Below are positions 1 through 7,817 of a stretch of DNA of 64,000 nt, piece by piece. The position numbers and the translations under genes were made by a program. Each line of letters starts with the position of its first letter. The first letter of the stretch is position 1. Under the pieces are notes generated by a model, which saw only the letters and a list, made by a program, of their open reading frames with translations, was not told the DNA's origin and did no database searches. The stretch covers positions 124,001-188,000 of the forward strand of contig JBGAKG010000001.1 of NCBI GenBank assembly GCA_044224495.1, given 5' to 3'. The stretch comes from JBGAKG01 sp044224495 (lineage in GTDB: Bacteria > Myxococcota_A > Polyangia > Polyangiales > Polyangiaceae).

Positions 1-279
1 ATGCTGCGCGTGATGCTCGGCTTCCGCGGCACCGACACGCACGGCCTCAAGGCGTTCCGTCGCACCGCGCTGCTCGACACGGTCCGCGCGTGCCTCGTCG
101 AGAAGGACGTGTTCGCGAGCGAGTTCGTCATCCGCGCGGACCGCAGCGGCATCCGCACGAAGGAGATCCCGGTCCGCGTCATCGAGAAGCGGCCGCCGTC
201 GATCAACCTCTTCAAGCGCGTGCCGAACGTGCTGAAGAGCGTCGCGAAGCTGACGTACGCGATCCGCGTCCGCGGCTGA
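1..279 (+). CDS. Glycosyltransferase family 2, C-terminal fragment
   Basis: The gene is cut by the left edge of the window; only the last 92 or so codons are visible, ending at a TGA at 277-279. The fragment contains a DTHGLKAFRR segment, followed by EFVIRADRSGIRTKEIPVRVIEKRPPS, here quoted only in part as RTKEIPVRV. This matches the C-terminal part of polyprenyl-phosphate (DPM1-like) GT-A sugar transferases. These transfer a sugar from a nucleotide donor to a lipid or glycan acceptor at the cytoplasmic membrane face. The DxD and nucleotide-binding N-terminus lie outside the window, so donor and acceptor cannot be inferred. The next plus-strand gene begins more than 400 bp downstream. Confidence 0.7.
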   Translation: MLRVMLGFRGTDTHGLKAFRRTALLDTVRACLVEKDVFASEFVIRADRSGIRTKEIPVRVIEKRPPSINLFKRVPNVLKSVAKLTYAIRVRG

Positions 280-295
280 GTCGCCGAGGCGACCG

Positions 296-691
296 TCAAT
301 CCACGTAGAGGCACGGCATCGGCCCAGCGTCCCGCCGGACGAGCGGCGCCGACAGGCACGGGTGCGGCTTCGCTCCCGCCTCGCGCGCGGCGTCGGCTCC
401 AGCGTCGTGCGGCTTCGCTCCCGCCTCGAGCGTGCTCGCGTCGATCGGCGCAGCGTCTGCGCCGGCCTCGATCGTCGCACCCGCGTCGGGAAGGAGCATG
501 GGCTGGGGCGAGAGACACGGCTCCGGCGGTGCGGTGCTCGTGCTCGTGCTCGTCGACGTGGTCATCGGCGGCTCGAGGCACGCGAACGGGTGTGAATCGC
601 ACGCGACGCCGATGCCAGCGCTCGCTACGGCAGCAGCCACGAACGCCGCGCGCCGCGCGAGGATCTTCTTCTTCGCCTCCTCGTCGTTCAC
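296..691 (-). CDS. Small Asp/Ala-rich putative lipoprotein
   Basis: This 131-residue protein starts at GTG 691-689. A longer open frame exists upstream, but it runs through the coding region of the divergent gene and is compositionally unlike protein. The N-terminus has a charged stretch (EEAKKK), then a hydrophobic run ending GVAC (Cys 31), which resembles a lipobox. The rest is low complexity: a Thr/Ser alternating run, 'DAGAD' motifs and a repeated EAGAKPH segment, with four or so scattered Cys-Leu pairs. No known domain was recognised. It is probably a surface or periplasmic lipoprotein of unknown role. Its start lies only 15 bp from the start of the divergent membrane-protein gene. Confidence 0.55.
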   Translation of the reverse strand: MNDEEAKKKILARRAAFVAAAVASAGIGVACDSHPFACLEPPMTTSTSTSTSTAPPEPCLSPQPMLLPDAGATIEAGADAAPIDASTLEAGAKPHDAGADAAREAGAKPHPCLSAPLVRRDAGPMPCLYVD

Positions 692-706
692 CGATTGCAG
701 TATACG

Positions 707-1072
707 ATGTCCGTGACCGATCCGGCCCAGAACCAGCGCCTCGCCCTCGCCGGGTCGGTGGCGCTCATCGCGTTCTCGGCCCTCACCGCGCTGGCGCTGG
801 TCGCGTGGTTCATCTCGGCCGTCGATCCGTGGACGTGGAAGAGCCTCGTCGCGATCGCGGCGGTGGTCTTCGCGCTCACGGTGGCCGTGCTCCTCTGGCG
901 CGCCCCCTCGCGCGATCACGCGATCGGAGGGCTCGTCGTGCTCCTCGCGTCGCTCGCGCGCGTGGGTCCGCCGTCGGAGTGGAACGGCAACACGGCGACC
1001 CTCTTCATCTTGACCTTCGCCGCGGCGGCGCCCCTCGCCTACGCGGCTCGCAAGCTACCGAAGGACGAATAG
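707..1072 (+). CDS. Small hypothetical membrane protein
   Basis: This 121-residue protein starts at ATG 707; a TTG four codons upstream (695) is possible. Three hydrophobic segments are visible, at about residues 15-40, 45-65 and 70-115, the last interrupted by VGPPSEWNGN. It is therefore predicted to be an integral inner-membrane protein. The tail (ARKLPKDE) is polar. No family was recognised. A good ribosome-binding sequence for the next gene (GGAGCAGGAGG) sits just after its stop at 1070-1072, so it may be cotranscribed with the glycosyltransferase that follows 16 bp later. Confidence 0.6.
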   Translation: MSVTDPAQNQRLALAGSVALIAFSALTALALVAWFISAVDPWTWKSLVAIAAVVFALTVAVLLWRAPSRDHAIGGLVVLLASLARVGPPSEWNGNTATLFILTFAAAAPLAYAARKLPKDE

Positions 1073-1088
1073 GGAGCAGGAGGCAGAC

Positions 1089-2174
1089 GTGAAGATTCTC
1101 TACGGCGTGGTCGGCGAAGGCATGGGGCACGCGACGCGCAGCAAGGTCGTCTGCGAGCACCTGGAGGCGCAAGGGCACAAGGTCAAGATCGTCGTCAGCG
1201 GGCGCGCGCACGGCTTCTTGAAGAAGAGCTTCAAGGACGTCGTCGAGATCAAGGGTCTCACGATCCGCTACGTCGACAACCGGATGGACCGCGACGGGTC
1301 GCTCGCGAAGAATCTGCTCGCGGCGCCCGACATCCTCGATGCCAACGTGAACGCGTACTACGAGGGCATCTCGGACTACGCGCCCGACGCGGTGATCAGC
1401 GACTTCGACTCGTTCGCGTACCTCTTCGCGAAGCGGCACGGGCTGCCGATCATCTCGATCGACAACCAGCAGATCATCAGCCGCTGCAAGCACTCGCGCG
1501 ACATCAAGAAGGGCGTCCAGGTCGACTACCAGATGACCAAGGCGTTCATCCGCGCGAAGCTCCCCTACTGCGATCACTACGTGATCACGTCGTTCTTCTA
1601 CCCGCCGATCCGGAAGAAGTACCGCGAGGACACCACGTTGGTTCCGCCGATGCTCCGCGCGCCGATCATCGAAGCGAAGAAGAGCGCGAAGTTCGGCGAT
1701 CACGTGCTCGTCTACCAGACGTCCACCAGCGACGGCTCGCTCATCCCCACGCTCCAGTCGCTCAAGAACGAGAAGTTCGTCGTGTACGGCCTGCGCAAGA
1801 ACGAGAAGGCAGGCAACTGCACGATCAAGGACTTCAGCGAGGAAGGCTTCATCGCCGACCTCGCGAACGCGCGCGCGGTCGTGTCGAACGGTGGGCTCTC
1901 GCTGATCGGCGAGGCGATCTACCTCGGCAAGCCGATCTTCAGCGTGCCGGTGAAGAACCAGTTCGAGCAGACGATGAACGCGCGCTACCTCGAGGAGCTC
2001 GGCTACGGGCTCGCGGCGGAGAAGATCGAGAAGGAGCTGCTCGGGCTCTTCTTGAACGAGCAGTCGCGCTACGCGGCGCGGGTCGCGCGCCACAAGCAGA
2101 AGGGCAACGAGGAGCTCTTCGCCGTCGTCGATCGCGTGCTCGCCGAAGCGGTCGGCAAGAAGAAGAAGAAGTAG
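1089..2174 (+). CDS. GT-B glycosyltransferase, TIGR00661/MJ1255-like family
   Basis: This 361-residue protein starts at GTG 1089 behind an AGGAGG-type ribosome-binding site. The N-terminus MKILYGVVGEGMGHATRS has the glycine-rich first loop seen in MurG-like GT-B enzymes and in the TIGR00661 (MJ1255/VC2487) family. A C-terminal acceptor/donor block, VVSNGGLSLIGEAIYLGKP, at about residues 264-282 resembles the nucleotide-sugar binding region of that fold. The protein ends in a short Lys tail. It probably transfers a sugar from a nucleotide donor to an unidentified lipid or polysaccharide acceptor on the cytoplasmic side. Its stop codon abuts the stop of the convergent SGNH hydrolase gene with no intervening base. 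Confidence 0.8.
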   Translation: MKILYGVVGEGMGHATRSKVVCEHLEAQGHKVKIVVSGRAHGFLKKSFKDVVEIKGLTIRYVDNRMDRDGSLAKNLLAAPDILDANVNAYYEGISDYAPDAVISDFDSFAYLFAKRHGLPIISIDNQQIISRCKHSRDIKKGVQVDYQMTKAFIRAKLPYCDHYVITSFFYPPIRKKYREDTTLVPPMLRAPIIEAKKSAKFGDHVLVYQTSTSDGSLIPTLQSLKNEKFVVYGLRKNEKAGNCTIKDFSEEGFIADLANARAVVSNGGLSLIGEAIYLGKPIFSVPVKNQFEQTMNARYLEELGYGLAAEKIEKELLGLFLNEQSRYAARVARHKQKGNEELFAVVDRVLAEAVGKKKKK

Positions 2175-3284
2175 CTACTCGAGCTCACGCTTCACCCACG
2201 GGAGAAGCGCGCTCGCGATGAGCGCGTGCGCCTTCTCGTTGGGGTGCAGGTCCACGGCGTGGACCCACAGCGCGTCGGTCTTCTGCCCTTCGAACGCGGG
2301 GAGCAGATCGGTGCAGCGGATCGCGAGCTCGTCGCACGCCTTCGAGATCGCGGCGTGCGCCGCGGCGAAGGGATAGTCCTTCTCGAGGTGCGTCATCAGC
2401 GGGAGCACCGCGACCAGAAGCTTGCCGCCGCGCGCGCGCATCGCTTCATCCATGTGGGCGAGGTGGCGCTTCGTGGCGTCCCACCCCTGCTGATTGGGGG
2501 CGCCGTAGAGATCGAGGTACCACTGCGACGTCGCCCGTGCGACGCGCGCGGTCTCGACACGCTCGTGGACGAGCCCCCAGAGCGCGGAGCCGTGGAACGT
2601 GACCTGCGCCTCCGGATCGTCGTTGGTCGTCCGGCGCCGATCGACGATCCAGTCGTTCAAGAACTCCTGCTGATCGTGGAACTCCTTGCTCTGCTCGGGG
2701 TCGTTCAGGACCATCGCGTAGAGGACCACGTCGGGCTCCTGCGCGAGCAGCGCATCGAACGACTCGCGGAGGGCGGGGAAATCCCGCCCGCGCCGCCCGC
2801 AGTTCCAGAGCTCGAACGTCGGCGCGGACACCGAACGCAGGTTGCGATCCAGCGTACGCGCGAACGTGTCCTCCTCGCGCACGCCCTGCCCTTCGGTGAA
2901 CGAGTCCCCGAGCACGATCACCCGCTTCGTGCCCGCGGGCTTCGGCCCGAACGCGCGATCGCGGCAGCGCTCCGCGTCGTAGGAGAAGCTCACCCCGTAC
3001 GGCGTGCGCTTCGCGGCGACGTCCAAGCCCGACAGCCCGCGCGCGGCTTGTCTCGTGCGCTGGGCGGCGTCGGTGAGATCCACGTCGAAGCTCCCGCGCG
3101 GGTTCGTCGGGTACACGTCGAGGCCGGCCGACTTGTCTTCGTTCTCGAGGTGCGCGAGCGGTGGGAACCGCTTCGGACCGAGGTGGAGAGCTCGCACCGC
3201 GAGCTCGGCCACGAGGAGCGCGAAGACGGTGGCGCCCCCGAGGAGCGCGAGCCTTCCCGCCAAACCACGCGCGCGCGACGCCAT
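2175..3284 (-). CDS. SGNH/GDSL-family hydrolase, membrane anchored
   Basis: This 369-residue protein has one N-terminal hydrophobic segment (about residues 8-28), so it is probably anchored with the enzyme outside the cytoplasm. Block I of the SGNH hydrolases is clear: VLGDSFTEGQGV at about residues 124-135, with the nucleophile Ser in GDS. The block V Asp-x-x-His pair appears near the C-terminus as DLHPNEKAH. Family members are esterases or acyl/acetyl hydrolases acting on glycans or lipids. It starts 4 bp after the DegV-like gene stop, so the two genes are probably one transcript. It may modify a glycan built by neighbouring glycosyltransferases; the substrate is unknown. Confidence 0.85.
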   Translation of the reverse strand: MASRARGLAGRLALLGGATVFALLVAELAVRALHLGPKRFPPLAHLENEDKSAGLDVYPTNPRGSFDVDLTDAAQRTRQAARGLSGLDVAAKRTPYGVSFSYDAERCRDRAFGPKPAGTKRVIVLGDSFTEGQGVREEDTFARTLDRNLRSVSAPTFELWNCGRRGRDFPALRESFDALLAQEPDVVLYAMVLNDPEQSKEFHDQQEFLNDWIVDRRRTTNDDPEAQVTFHGSALWGLVHERVETARVARATSQWYLDLYGAPNQQGWDATKRHLAHMDEAMRARGGKLLVAVLPLMTHLEKDYPFAAAHAAISKACDELAIRCTDLLPAFEGQKTDALWVHAVDLHPNEKAHALIASALLPWVKRELE

Positions 3285-3288
3285 CGGA

Positions 3289-4188
3289 TCAGCCGAAGTC
3301 GGGCGGGACCGGCGGCGTGAACCCCAACTCGTCGATCGGGTACACGAACGCGGCGAGCGCGCCCGGCCCGCAGTTCAAGTAGATGGCGCTCGCGAGCTCC
3401 CGCACCTGGAGATAGGTCACGTTGAAGTTCGCGCGCAGGAGCTTGGCGAGCTTGGCTGCGCCTTCGGGGTTCGCGCCGTGCGAGACCGCCGCCCACACGG
3501 GTCGGTCGCGCGACCCGATCTGCGTCTCGAGCCACTTCGCCATCTCGGTCGGAAGGTCCTTCGAACGAGAGACGCGCCCCGCGGGTTGGAGCTCGCCCTC
3601 GCGGAAAGTGATGAGCGGCGTCACGTCGAGCAGGTTCGCGAGCCACGCGCGGAGGAAGCTGGCCCGTCCGCTCTTCACGAGGTAGTCGAGCGTGCCGAGC
3701 GTGAGGGCCAGGACGCCGCGAGCGGCAAACCGCTCGACCACGGTCGTCACGCGCTCGATGCCGAGACCGGCGCGAATCGCCTCGCCGGCGAGGATGGTGC
3801 AGAGGCACGCGGCGAGATCGGTCGACAACGTGTCGACGACCGAGATCTTCACGCCGCGGTCGGGGAGCATCTCGGTGAGCGTCTTGGCTGCGGAGACGGC
3901 GGCGCTGTACGAGGGCACCGTCTTCTTCGACGTCATGAGCGCCACGACCTCCGGATCGCTCGCGACGATCCGCCGGAAGATGGGCATGTACTCCGCCGCC
4001 GCCGTCCCGAGGATGTGAGGGTGAACCTTCGCGGTCTTCACCCAATGATCGACCGTCGCGAGCGGGATGAGCTCGCGCGTGTCGTGATTCACCCCGTCGA
4101 CCACGATCTGCTGCGGCGTCATCTCGACCGCGTAGCGCTCGATGATGGCCGGAGTCAGGTTGGAGCCTTGATTCGTCACGAGGCGCAT
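3289..4188 (-). CDS. DegV family fatty-acid-binding protein
   Basis: This 299-residue protein has near-typical DegV length. The N-terminus MRLVTNQGSNLTPAIIERY matches the DegV pattern (ivtDS.adL), though the usual first Asp-Ser is replaced by Asn-Gln. The middle holds 'TSKKTVPSYSAA', corresponding to the conserved lipid-head-group binding region. 'DTLSTDLAACLCTILAGEAIRAG' (positions about 131-153) and 'LDYLVKSGRASFLRAWLANLLDVTPLI' are strong DegV landmarks. DegV proteins bind fatty acids, and FakB members present them to a kinase for phospholipid synthesis. No FakA-like kinase is visible nearby. Gene order: downstream of DUF5989, upstream of the SGNH hydrolase. Confidence 0.88.
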   Translation of the reverse strand: MRLVTNQGSNLTPAIIERYAVEMTPQQIVVDGVNHDTRELIPLATVDHWVKTAKVHPHILGTAAAEYMPIFRRIVASDPEVVALMTSKKTVPSYSAAVSAAKTLTEMLPDRGVKISVVDTLSTDLAACLCTILAGEAIRAGLGIERVTTVVERFAARGVLALTLGTLDYLVKSGRASFLRAWLANLLDVTPLITFREGELQPAGRVSRSKDLPTEMAKWLETQIGSRDRPVWAAVSHGANPEGAAKLAKLLRANFNVTYLQVRELASAIYLNCGPGALAAFVYPIDELGFTPPVPPDFG

Positions 4189-4292
4189 CGGGACCGCTCA
4201 GGCGTACCACGACCGAGGCGCAGGGGTCGAACGTGCCCGGGGGGCCTCCGGCGCCAAAAAGCAGCACGCGGACGCCAACGCCCGGGGTCACT

Positions 4293-4460
4293 TCAGAACA
4301 CGGAGTAGATGAACGGCGCGAGCGGGGTGCTCCCGACGACGACGAGCGCGATCAGAAGCACGCTGACGACCACGATCGGCGCGAGCCACCACTTCTTGTT
4401 CTCCATCGCGTAGCGCCCGAGCTCGCGAACGAGGCGAAGACCCTGGTTCTGCCGTGCCAT
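4293..4460 (-). CDS. DUF5989 family small membrane protein
   Basis: This is a 55-residue gene read from ATG 4460 to TGA 4295-4293. The translation opens MARQNQGLRLVRELG, continues with ENKKWWLAPIVV, has a single transmembrane helix (about residues 27-43), and ends STPLAPFIYSVF. This pattern of basic N-terminus, KKWW, one helix and APF(I/V)Y end is the signature of DUF5989 proteins. Those are usually encoded beside NodU-type carbamoyltransferases and SxtJ membrane proteins. It lies 22 bp after the carbamoyltransferase stop and is probably cotranslated in the same operon. The molecular function of the family is not known to me. Confidence 0.85.
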   Translation of the reverse strand: MARQNQGLRLVRELGRYAMENKKWWLAPIVVVSVLLIALVVVGSTPLAPFIYSVF

Positions 4461-4482
4461 CGCGCCGAGGTTAGCACCACGA

Positions 4483-6315
4483 TCAGTCGGGAGCGATCTC
4501 CCCGCGCCACGCGTCGCCTTCCTTCCACTCCGGTTGCGACTTCTTGTCGAACAACCGGTCCTCGATCACGAGCCAGTCGATCGCGCTCCGCATGAAGCAG
4601 GTGTACGCCTCGCGCGCCGTCCGCACGATCGGCTCGCCGCGAACGTTGAACGAAGTGTTCACCACCACTGGGCAGCCCGTGCGCTCGTGGAACGCCGTGA
4701 GGAGCGCGTGGTAGCGCGGGTTCGCTTCGCGGGTGACGGTCTGCACGCGCGCCGAGCCGTCCACGTGCGTGATCGCCGGGAGCTTGGAGCGAACGTCCTT
4801 CAACCGCGCGAGGCCCTCGAGCTTCGGGGCCTCGGGATCGACCGGCAATCGTTGGCACTCCGCCACCGGCACCGTCATCAGCATGTACGGCGACTCCCCC
4901 GTGATCGCGAAGCACTCGCCCGCGCGCTCGGCGAGCACGCTCGGCGCGAAGGGGCGGAAGCCCTCGCGGAACTTGATCTTCAAGTTCATCGTCTTCTGCA
5001 TCTCCGGGTTCCGCGCATCGCCCAGGATCGAGCGCGCGCCGAGCGCGCGCGGGCCGAACTCCATCCGCCCCTGGCACCAGCCGATCACGGCTCCGCCATC
5101 GAGGAGCTCGGCCACGCGCGCGAACAGCGCGTCGTCGTCGAGCTTCTCGGCGACCGCGCCGAAGTGCGCGATCATCTCGTCGATCTCGGTGGCGCCGACG
5201 CGCGACCCGAGCAACGCTCCCCGCATCGCGTCACGCTTGCCGTCGGCGGTGCGCGGTCGTCCCAAAAAGGTATGCCAGGTCGCCAGCGCGGCCCCGACCG
5301 CGCCGCCCGCGTCGCCGGCGGCGGGCTGCACCCAGACCTCGTCGAAGCCGGTGCCACCGCGCACGATCTTGCCGTTCGCGACGCAGTTCAGCGCGACGCC
5401 GCCCGCGAGGCACAGCTTCGTCTCCTTCGTTCGCCGGTGCAGGTCCCGGCAGATCGCGAGGACGATCTCCTCCGTGACGACCTGGATGCTCGCCGCGAGG
5501 TCCATCTCGCGCACCGTCAACGGCGCTTCGGCCTTGCGCGGCGGCCCGCCGAAGAGCGCGCTGAAGCGGTCGTTCGTCATCGTGAGCCCGCCCACGTAGG
5601 CGAAGTAGTCGAGGTTCAGCCGGAACGAGCCATCCTCCTTCACGTCGACCAGCTCCTTCCGGATCAGGTCGCGATACTTCGGGGTGCCATAGGGGGCGAG
5701 CCCCATGAGCTTGTACTCGCCCGAGTTCACCTTGAAGCCGGTGAAGTAGGTGAATGCGGAGTACAACAAGCCGAGCGAGTGCGGGAACCGGATCTCGCGA
5801 TCGAGCTCGAGCTCTGCGTCGTGACCGATGCCGCTCGAGGCCGTCGCCCACTCGCCCACCCCGTCGAGCGTGAGCACCGCGGCGCGAGGGAACGGCGAAG
5901 GAAAGAACGCGCTCGCCGCGTGCGCTTGGTGGTGCTCGGTGAACAGCACGTCGCACGTGATCGGGAGCGCGTCCTCGATCTCGCTCGTGGTCCACAGCTT
6001 CTCGCGGAGCCACATCGGCGCCGCCATCAAGAACGTGCGGAGCCCGCTCGGGGCGATCGCCAGGTGCGACTCGAGGATGCGCCCGAACTTCGTCACCGGC
6101 TTGTCGTAGAAGCAGACGTGATCGAGGCGCGCCGCGTCGATGCCTGCTTCGGCGAGGCACCACGCGATCGCCTTCTCCGGAAACGCCGCGTCATGGCGCT
6201 TGCGCGTGAAGCGCTCCTCCTGCGCGGCGGCGATGATTTCCCCGTCCTTCACGAGGCACGCTGCGCTGTCGTGGTAGAAGGCCGAGAGGCCGAGGATGTA
6301 CGTCGGTCGGCTCAA
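4483..6315 (-). CDS. NodU/CmcH-type carbamoyltransferase
   Basis: This 610-residue protein starts at TTG 6315, giving LSRPTYILGLSAFYHDSAA, the usual start of the family. An upstream open frame is not protein-like. The N-terminal Kae1-like/TobZ-like domain contains FTEHHQAHAASAFFPSPF and LTLDGVGEW, with the metal-binding His residues. 'LCLAGGVALNCVANGK' and 'GRMEFGPRALGARSILGD' are further conserved blocks, and the C-terminal YrdC-like region has NTSFNVRGEPIV. Enzymes of this family use carbamoyl phosphate and ATP to O-carbamoylate a sugar or natural product. With DUF5989 and SxtJ partners and glycosyltransferases nearby, decoration of a cell-surface glycan or secondary metabolite is likely. 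Confidence 0.93.
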   Translation of the reverse strand: MSRPTYILGLSAFYHDSAACLVKDGEIIAAAQEERFTRKRHDAAFPEKAIAWCLAEAGIDAARLDHVCFYDKPVTKFGRILESHLAIAPSGLRTFLMAAPMWLREKLWTTSEIEDALPITCDVLFTEHHQAHAASAFFPSPFPRAAVLTLDGVGEWATASSGIGHDAELELDREIRFPHSLGLLYSAFTYFTGFKVNSGEYKLMGLAPYGTPKYRDLIRKELVDVKEDGSFRLNLDYFAYVGGLTMTNDRFSALFGGPPRKAEAPLTVREMDLAASIQVVTEEIVLAICRDLHRRTKETKLCLAGGVALNCVANGKIVRGGTGFDEVWVQPAAGDAGGAVGAALATWHTFLGRPRTADGKRDAMRGALLGSRVGATEIDEMIAHFGAVAEKLDDDALFARVAELLDGGAVIGWCQGRMEFGPRALGARSILGDARNPEMQKTMNLKIKFREGFRPFAPSVLAERAGECFAITGESPYMLMTVPVAECQRLPVDPEAPKLEGLARLKDVRSKLPAITHVDGSARVQTVTREANPRYHALLTAFHERTGCPVVVNTSFNVRGEPIVRTAREAYTCFMRSAIDWLVIEDRLFDKKSQPEWKEGDAWRGEIAPD

Positions 6316-6373
6316 ACGTGGCGACGCTAGCACGGCGTCAGTTCGGGTACGCTCGGTTCGTCGAGAGGTCATC

Positions 6374-6832
6374 ATGAAGCTCGCCGAAGCCCTCCTCCTC
6401 CGCGCCGACGTCCAGAAGAAGCTCGCCTCACTGCGCGAACGCATCGTCGCGAACGCCGTCGTTCAGGACGGCGAGAAGCCGCACGAGAAGCCCGAAGAGC
6501 TCATCAAAGAGGCGATCGGTGCGCTCGGCGAGCTCGAGAAGCTCGTCACGCGCATCAACCGCACCAACCTGTCCGCGAAGCTGGCGGATGGCCGCACGTT
6601 GACCGACGCGATCGCCCACCGCGACACGCTCGTCGCGCAGCACGCGCTCTACGTAGCCGCGCTCGCGGGCTCGAAGAAGGAGCCCGAGCGCTACAGCGTG
6701 CGCGAGATCAAGTGGAAGGCCACGCTCCCGGTCGCGAAGATCCAGAAGCAGGTCGACGACCTGGCCAAGAAGATTCGCGACTTGAACGCGGCGATTCAGA
6801 AGGCGAACTGGAGCGCCGATCTCGGCGGCTGA
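6374..6832 (+). CDS. DIP1984 family (septicolysin-like) protein
   Basis: This 152-residue protein starts at ATG 6374, giving MKLAEALLLRADVQKKLASL. An in-frame upstream extension is rejected because it overlaps the divergent carbamoyltransferase start. Landmarks of the family are seen: RINRTNLSAKL, DGRTLTDAIAHRD, VREIKWKATLPV and a C-terminal 'IQKANWSADL'. The protein is predicted to be largely helical, probably coiled-coil. The family name derives from a Corynebacterium protein and from an annotated haemolysin-like protein, but the biochemical role is not established. It sits alone on the plus strand between minus-strand genes and is probably a single-gene transcript. Confidence 0.85.
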   Translation: MKLAEALLLRADVQKKLASLRERIVANAVVQDGEKPHEKPEELIKEAIGALGELEKLVTRINRTNLSAKLADGRTLTDAIAHRDTLVAQHALYVAALAGSKKEPERYSVREIKWKATLPVAKIQKQVDDLAKKIRDLNAAIQKANWSADLGG

Positions 6833-6856
6833 AGGAGGGACTTCGGGCGAGCGTGG

Positions 6857-6883
6857 GGTCCCGGCATTCCAGGCCGGGGGACC
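6857..6883 (+). terminator. GC-rich hairpin downstream of the DIP1984 gene
   Basis: GGTCCCGGC (6857-6865) can pair with GCCGGGGGACC (6873-6883) across a short ATTCCAG loop, with a two-base bulge. It follows the DIP1984 stop by about 25 bp. There is no T-run, so an intrinsic terminator is only a possibility. The rest of 6884-7011 shows no gene or RNA I can recognise. Confidence 0.3.
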
Positions 6884-7011
6884 GTAAACATACTGGGCTG
6901 GATCGACGCGCGATGGGCAGCGCAACCCCATGACACCGATTGCCCCGCACACCGCATCGTTCAAGCGGCATCGAGCATCACGCACCACCACACGCTGACG
7001 AAGTCTCTCCT

Positions 7012-7401
7012 TCAGCCGCCGAGCAGCACGCCGAGCCGCGCCAGCGCCCGCCCCACGGTCCCGTCGTCGGCGTAGCGGCCGACGTGCCCTTCGCAGAAGC
7101 GCTCGCCCCGGACGATGTAGGTCAACACCGCGCGCACCTCGTCGATCGAGGCGCGTTCGATGAACCCCGGATCCTCGAGATCCTTCGCGACCTGATTCGG
7201 TTGGTACGACCGAACGATCACGCCCGGAGCCTGCACGCGCTCCATCAGGCGGTGCACGATCTCGTTGTATTCTACATAGGCCAAGCTGGGCACGTCGCCC
7301 GGCGGCTTCACCCACGCCCGCACCGCACGCGGGGCCGCGCCGGCGAACGCCTCGCGGAGCTCGAGGAGCGCGCGGAGGGCCTCCGCGTTCGAGCCGCTCA
7401 C
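7012..7401 (-). CDS. DUF6508-like hypothetical protein
   Basis: This 129-residue protein starts at GTG 7401-7399, which overlaps the TGA of the upstream SxtJ gene as GTGA. That points to translational coupling. The C-terminal portion LTYIVRGERFCEGHVGRYAD followed by DGTVGRALARL resembles the DUF6508 signature (R-x-x-R-F-C-(D/E)-G, then a G-T/E-I-hydrophobic repeat). The middle has VEYNEIVHRLMERV. The protein is soluble and mostly helical, with no signal peptide. Function is unknown. The family assignment is from memory of the motif and should be treated as probable. Confidence 0.65.
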   Translation of the reverse strand: MSGSNAEALRALLELREAFAGAAPRAVRAWVKPPGDVPSLAYVEYNEIVHRLMERVQAPGVIVRSYQPNQVAKDLEDPGFIERASIDEVRAVLTYIVRGERFCEGHVGRYADDGTVGRALARLGVLLGG

Positions 7402-7799
7402 GTGAGGCGCTCGAAGTCCTCGGCGCGGAAGCGCTGCTTCGCCCGGGGCGACCAATACGTCTTCGCGCCCGGGTCCCAACGCCGCACGAGCGGATCGCGC
7501 CCGAGCACGCCGAGGAGCGCCCGGACGGGGGTGAACACGACGAAGTACACGACCGTCAGCACGATCGGCGTGGTCACGCGCCCCATCAGGTGCCCGATCG
7601 CCATCCACCCGCGGTACGGGAGCGCGACGGCGCGCGGCGCGACGAGCGCGATCAGGCCGAGGAGCCCGATCGCGCCGCTAACGGCCTCGATGACGACGAC
7701 GTCGACGTCGCGCCGATGCAGCCGCCAGGCGACGAAGCCCGCCACGAGCAGCATGACGACGCCGAAGCGGCGGAGCTCTCGGGGAGTGGCGGGCTTCAC
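7398..7799 (-). CDS. SxtJ family membrane protein
   Basis: This 133-residue protein starts at GTG 7799 with an AGGGA ribosome-binding sequence. It has hydrophobic helices at about residues 10-25, 35-60 and 70-95. The segment MGRVTTPIVLTVVYFVVFTP, then LLGVLGRDPLVRRWDPGAKTYW (cited in part), is characteristic of SxtJ-type proteins: the pattern is GxV..PIvl...yf.v.tP......gkDpL. SxtJ homologues commonly accompany NodU-type carbamoyltransferases and DUF5989, both of which lie about 1 kb away on the same strand. Its role in that set is unknown. It overlaps the next gene by 4 bp and follows a lipoprotein gene by 18 bp. Confidence 0.8.
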   Translation of the reverse strand: MKPATPRELRRFGVVMLLVAGFVAWRLHRRDVDVVVIEAVSGAIGLLGLIALVAPRAVALPYRGWMAIGHLMGRVTTPIVLTVVYFVVFTPVRALLGVLGRDPLVRRWDPGAKTYWSPRAKQRFRAEDFERLT

Positions 7800-7817
7800 G
7801 TCCCTGACGTTATCACC

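Noticed and set aside
4534..6330. A 598-codon plus-strand open frame over the carbamoyltransferase
   Set aside because: Translation is Arg/His-rich and featureless, while the minus strand encodes clear carbamoyltransferase motifs.
6833..7011. Possible tRNA or small RNA gene near the hairpin
   Set aside because: No cloverleaf, CCA end or anticodon arm could be drawn, and no promoter or T-run is seen.
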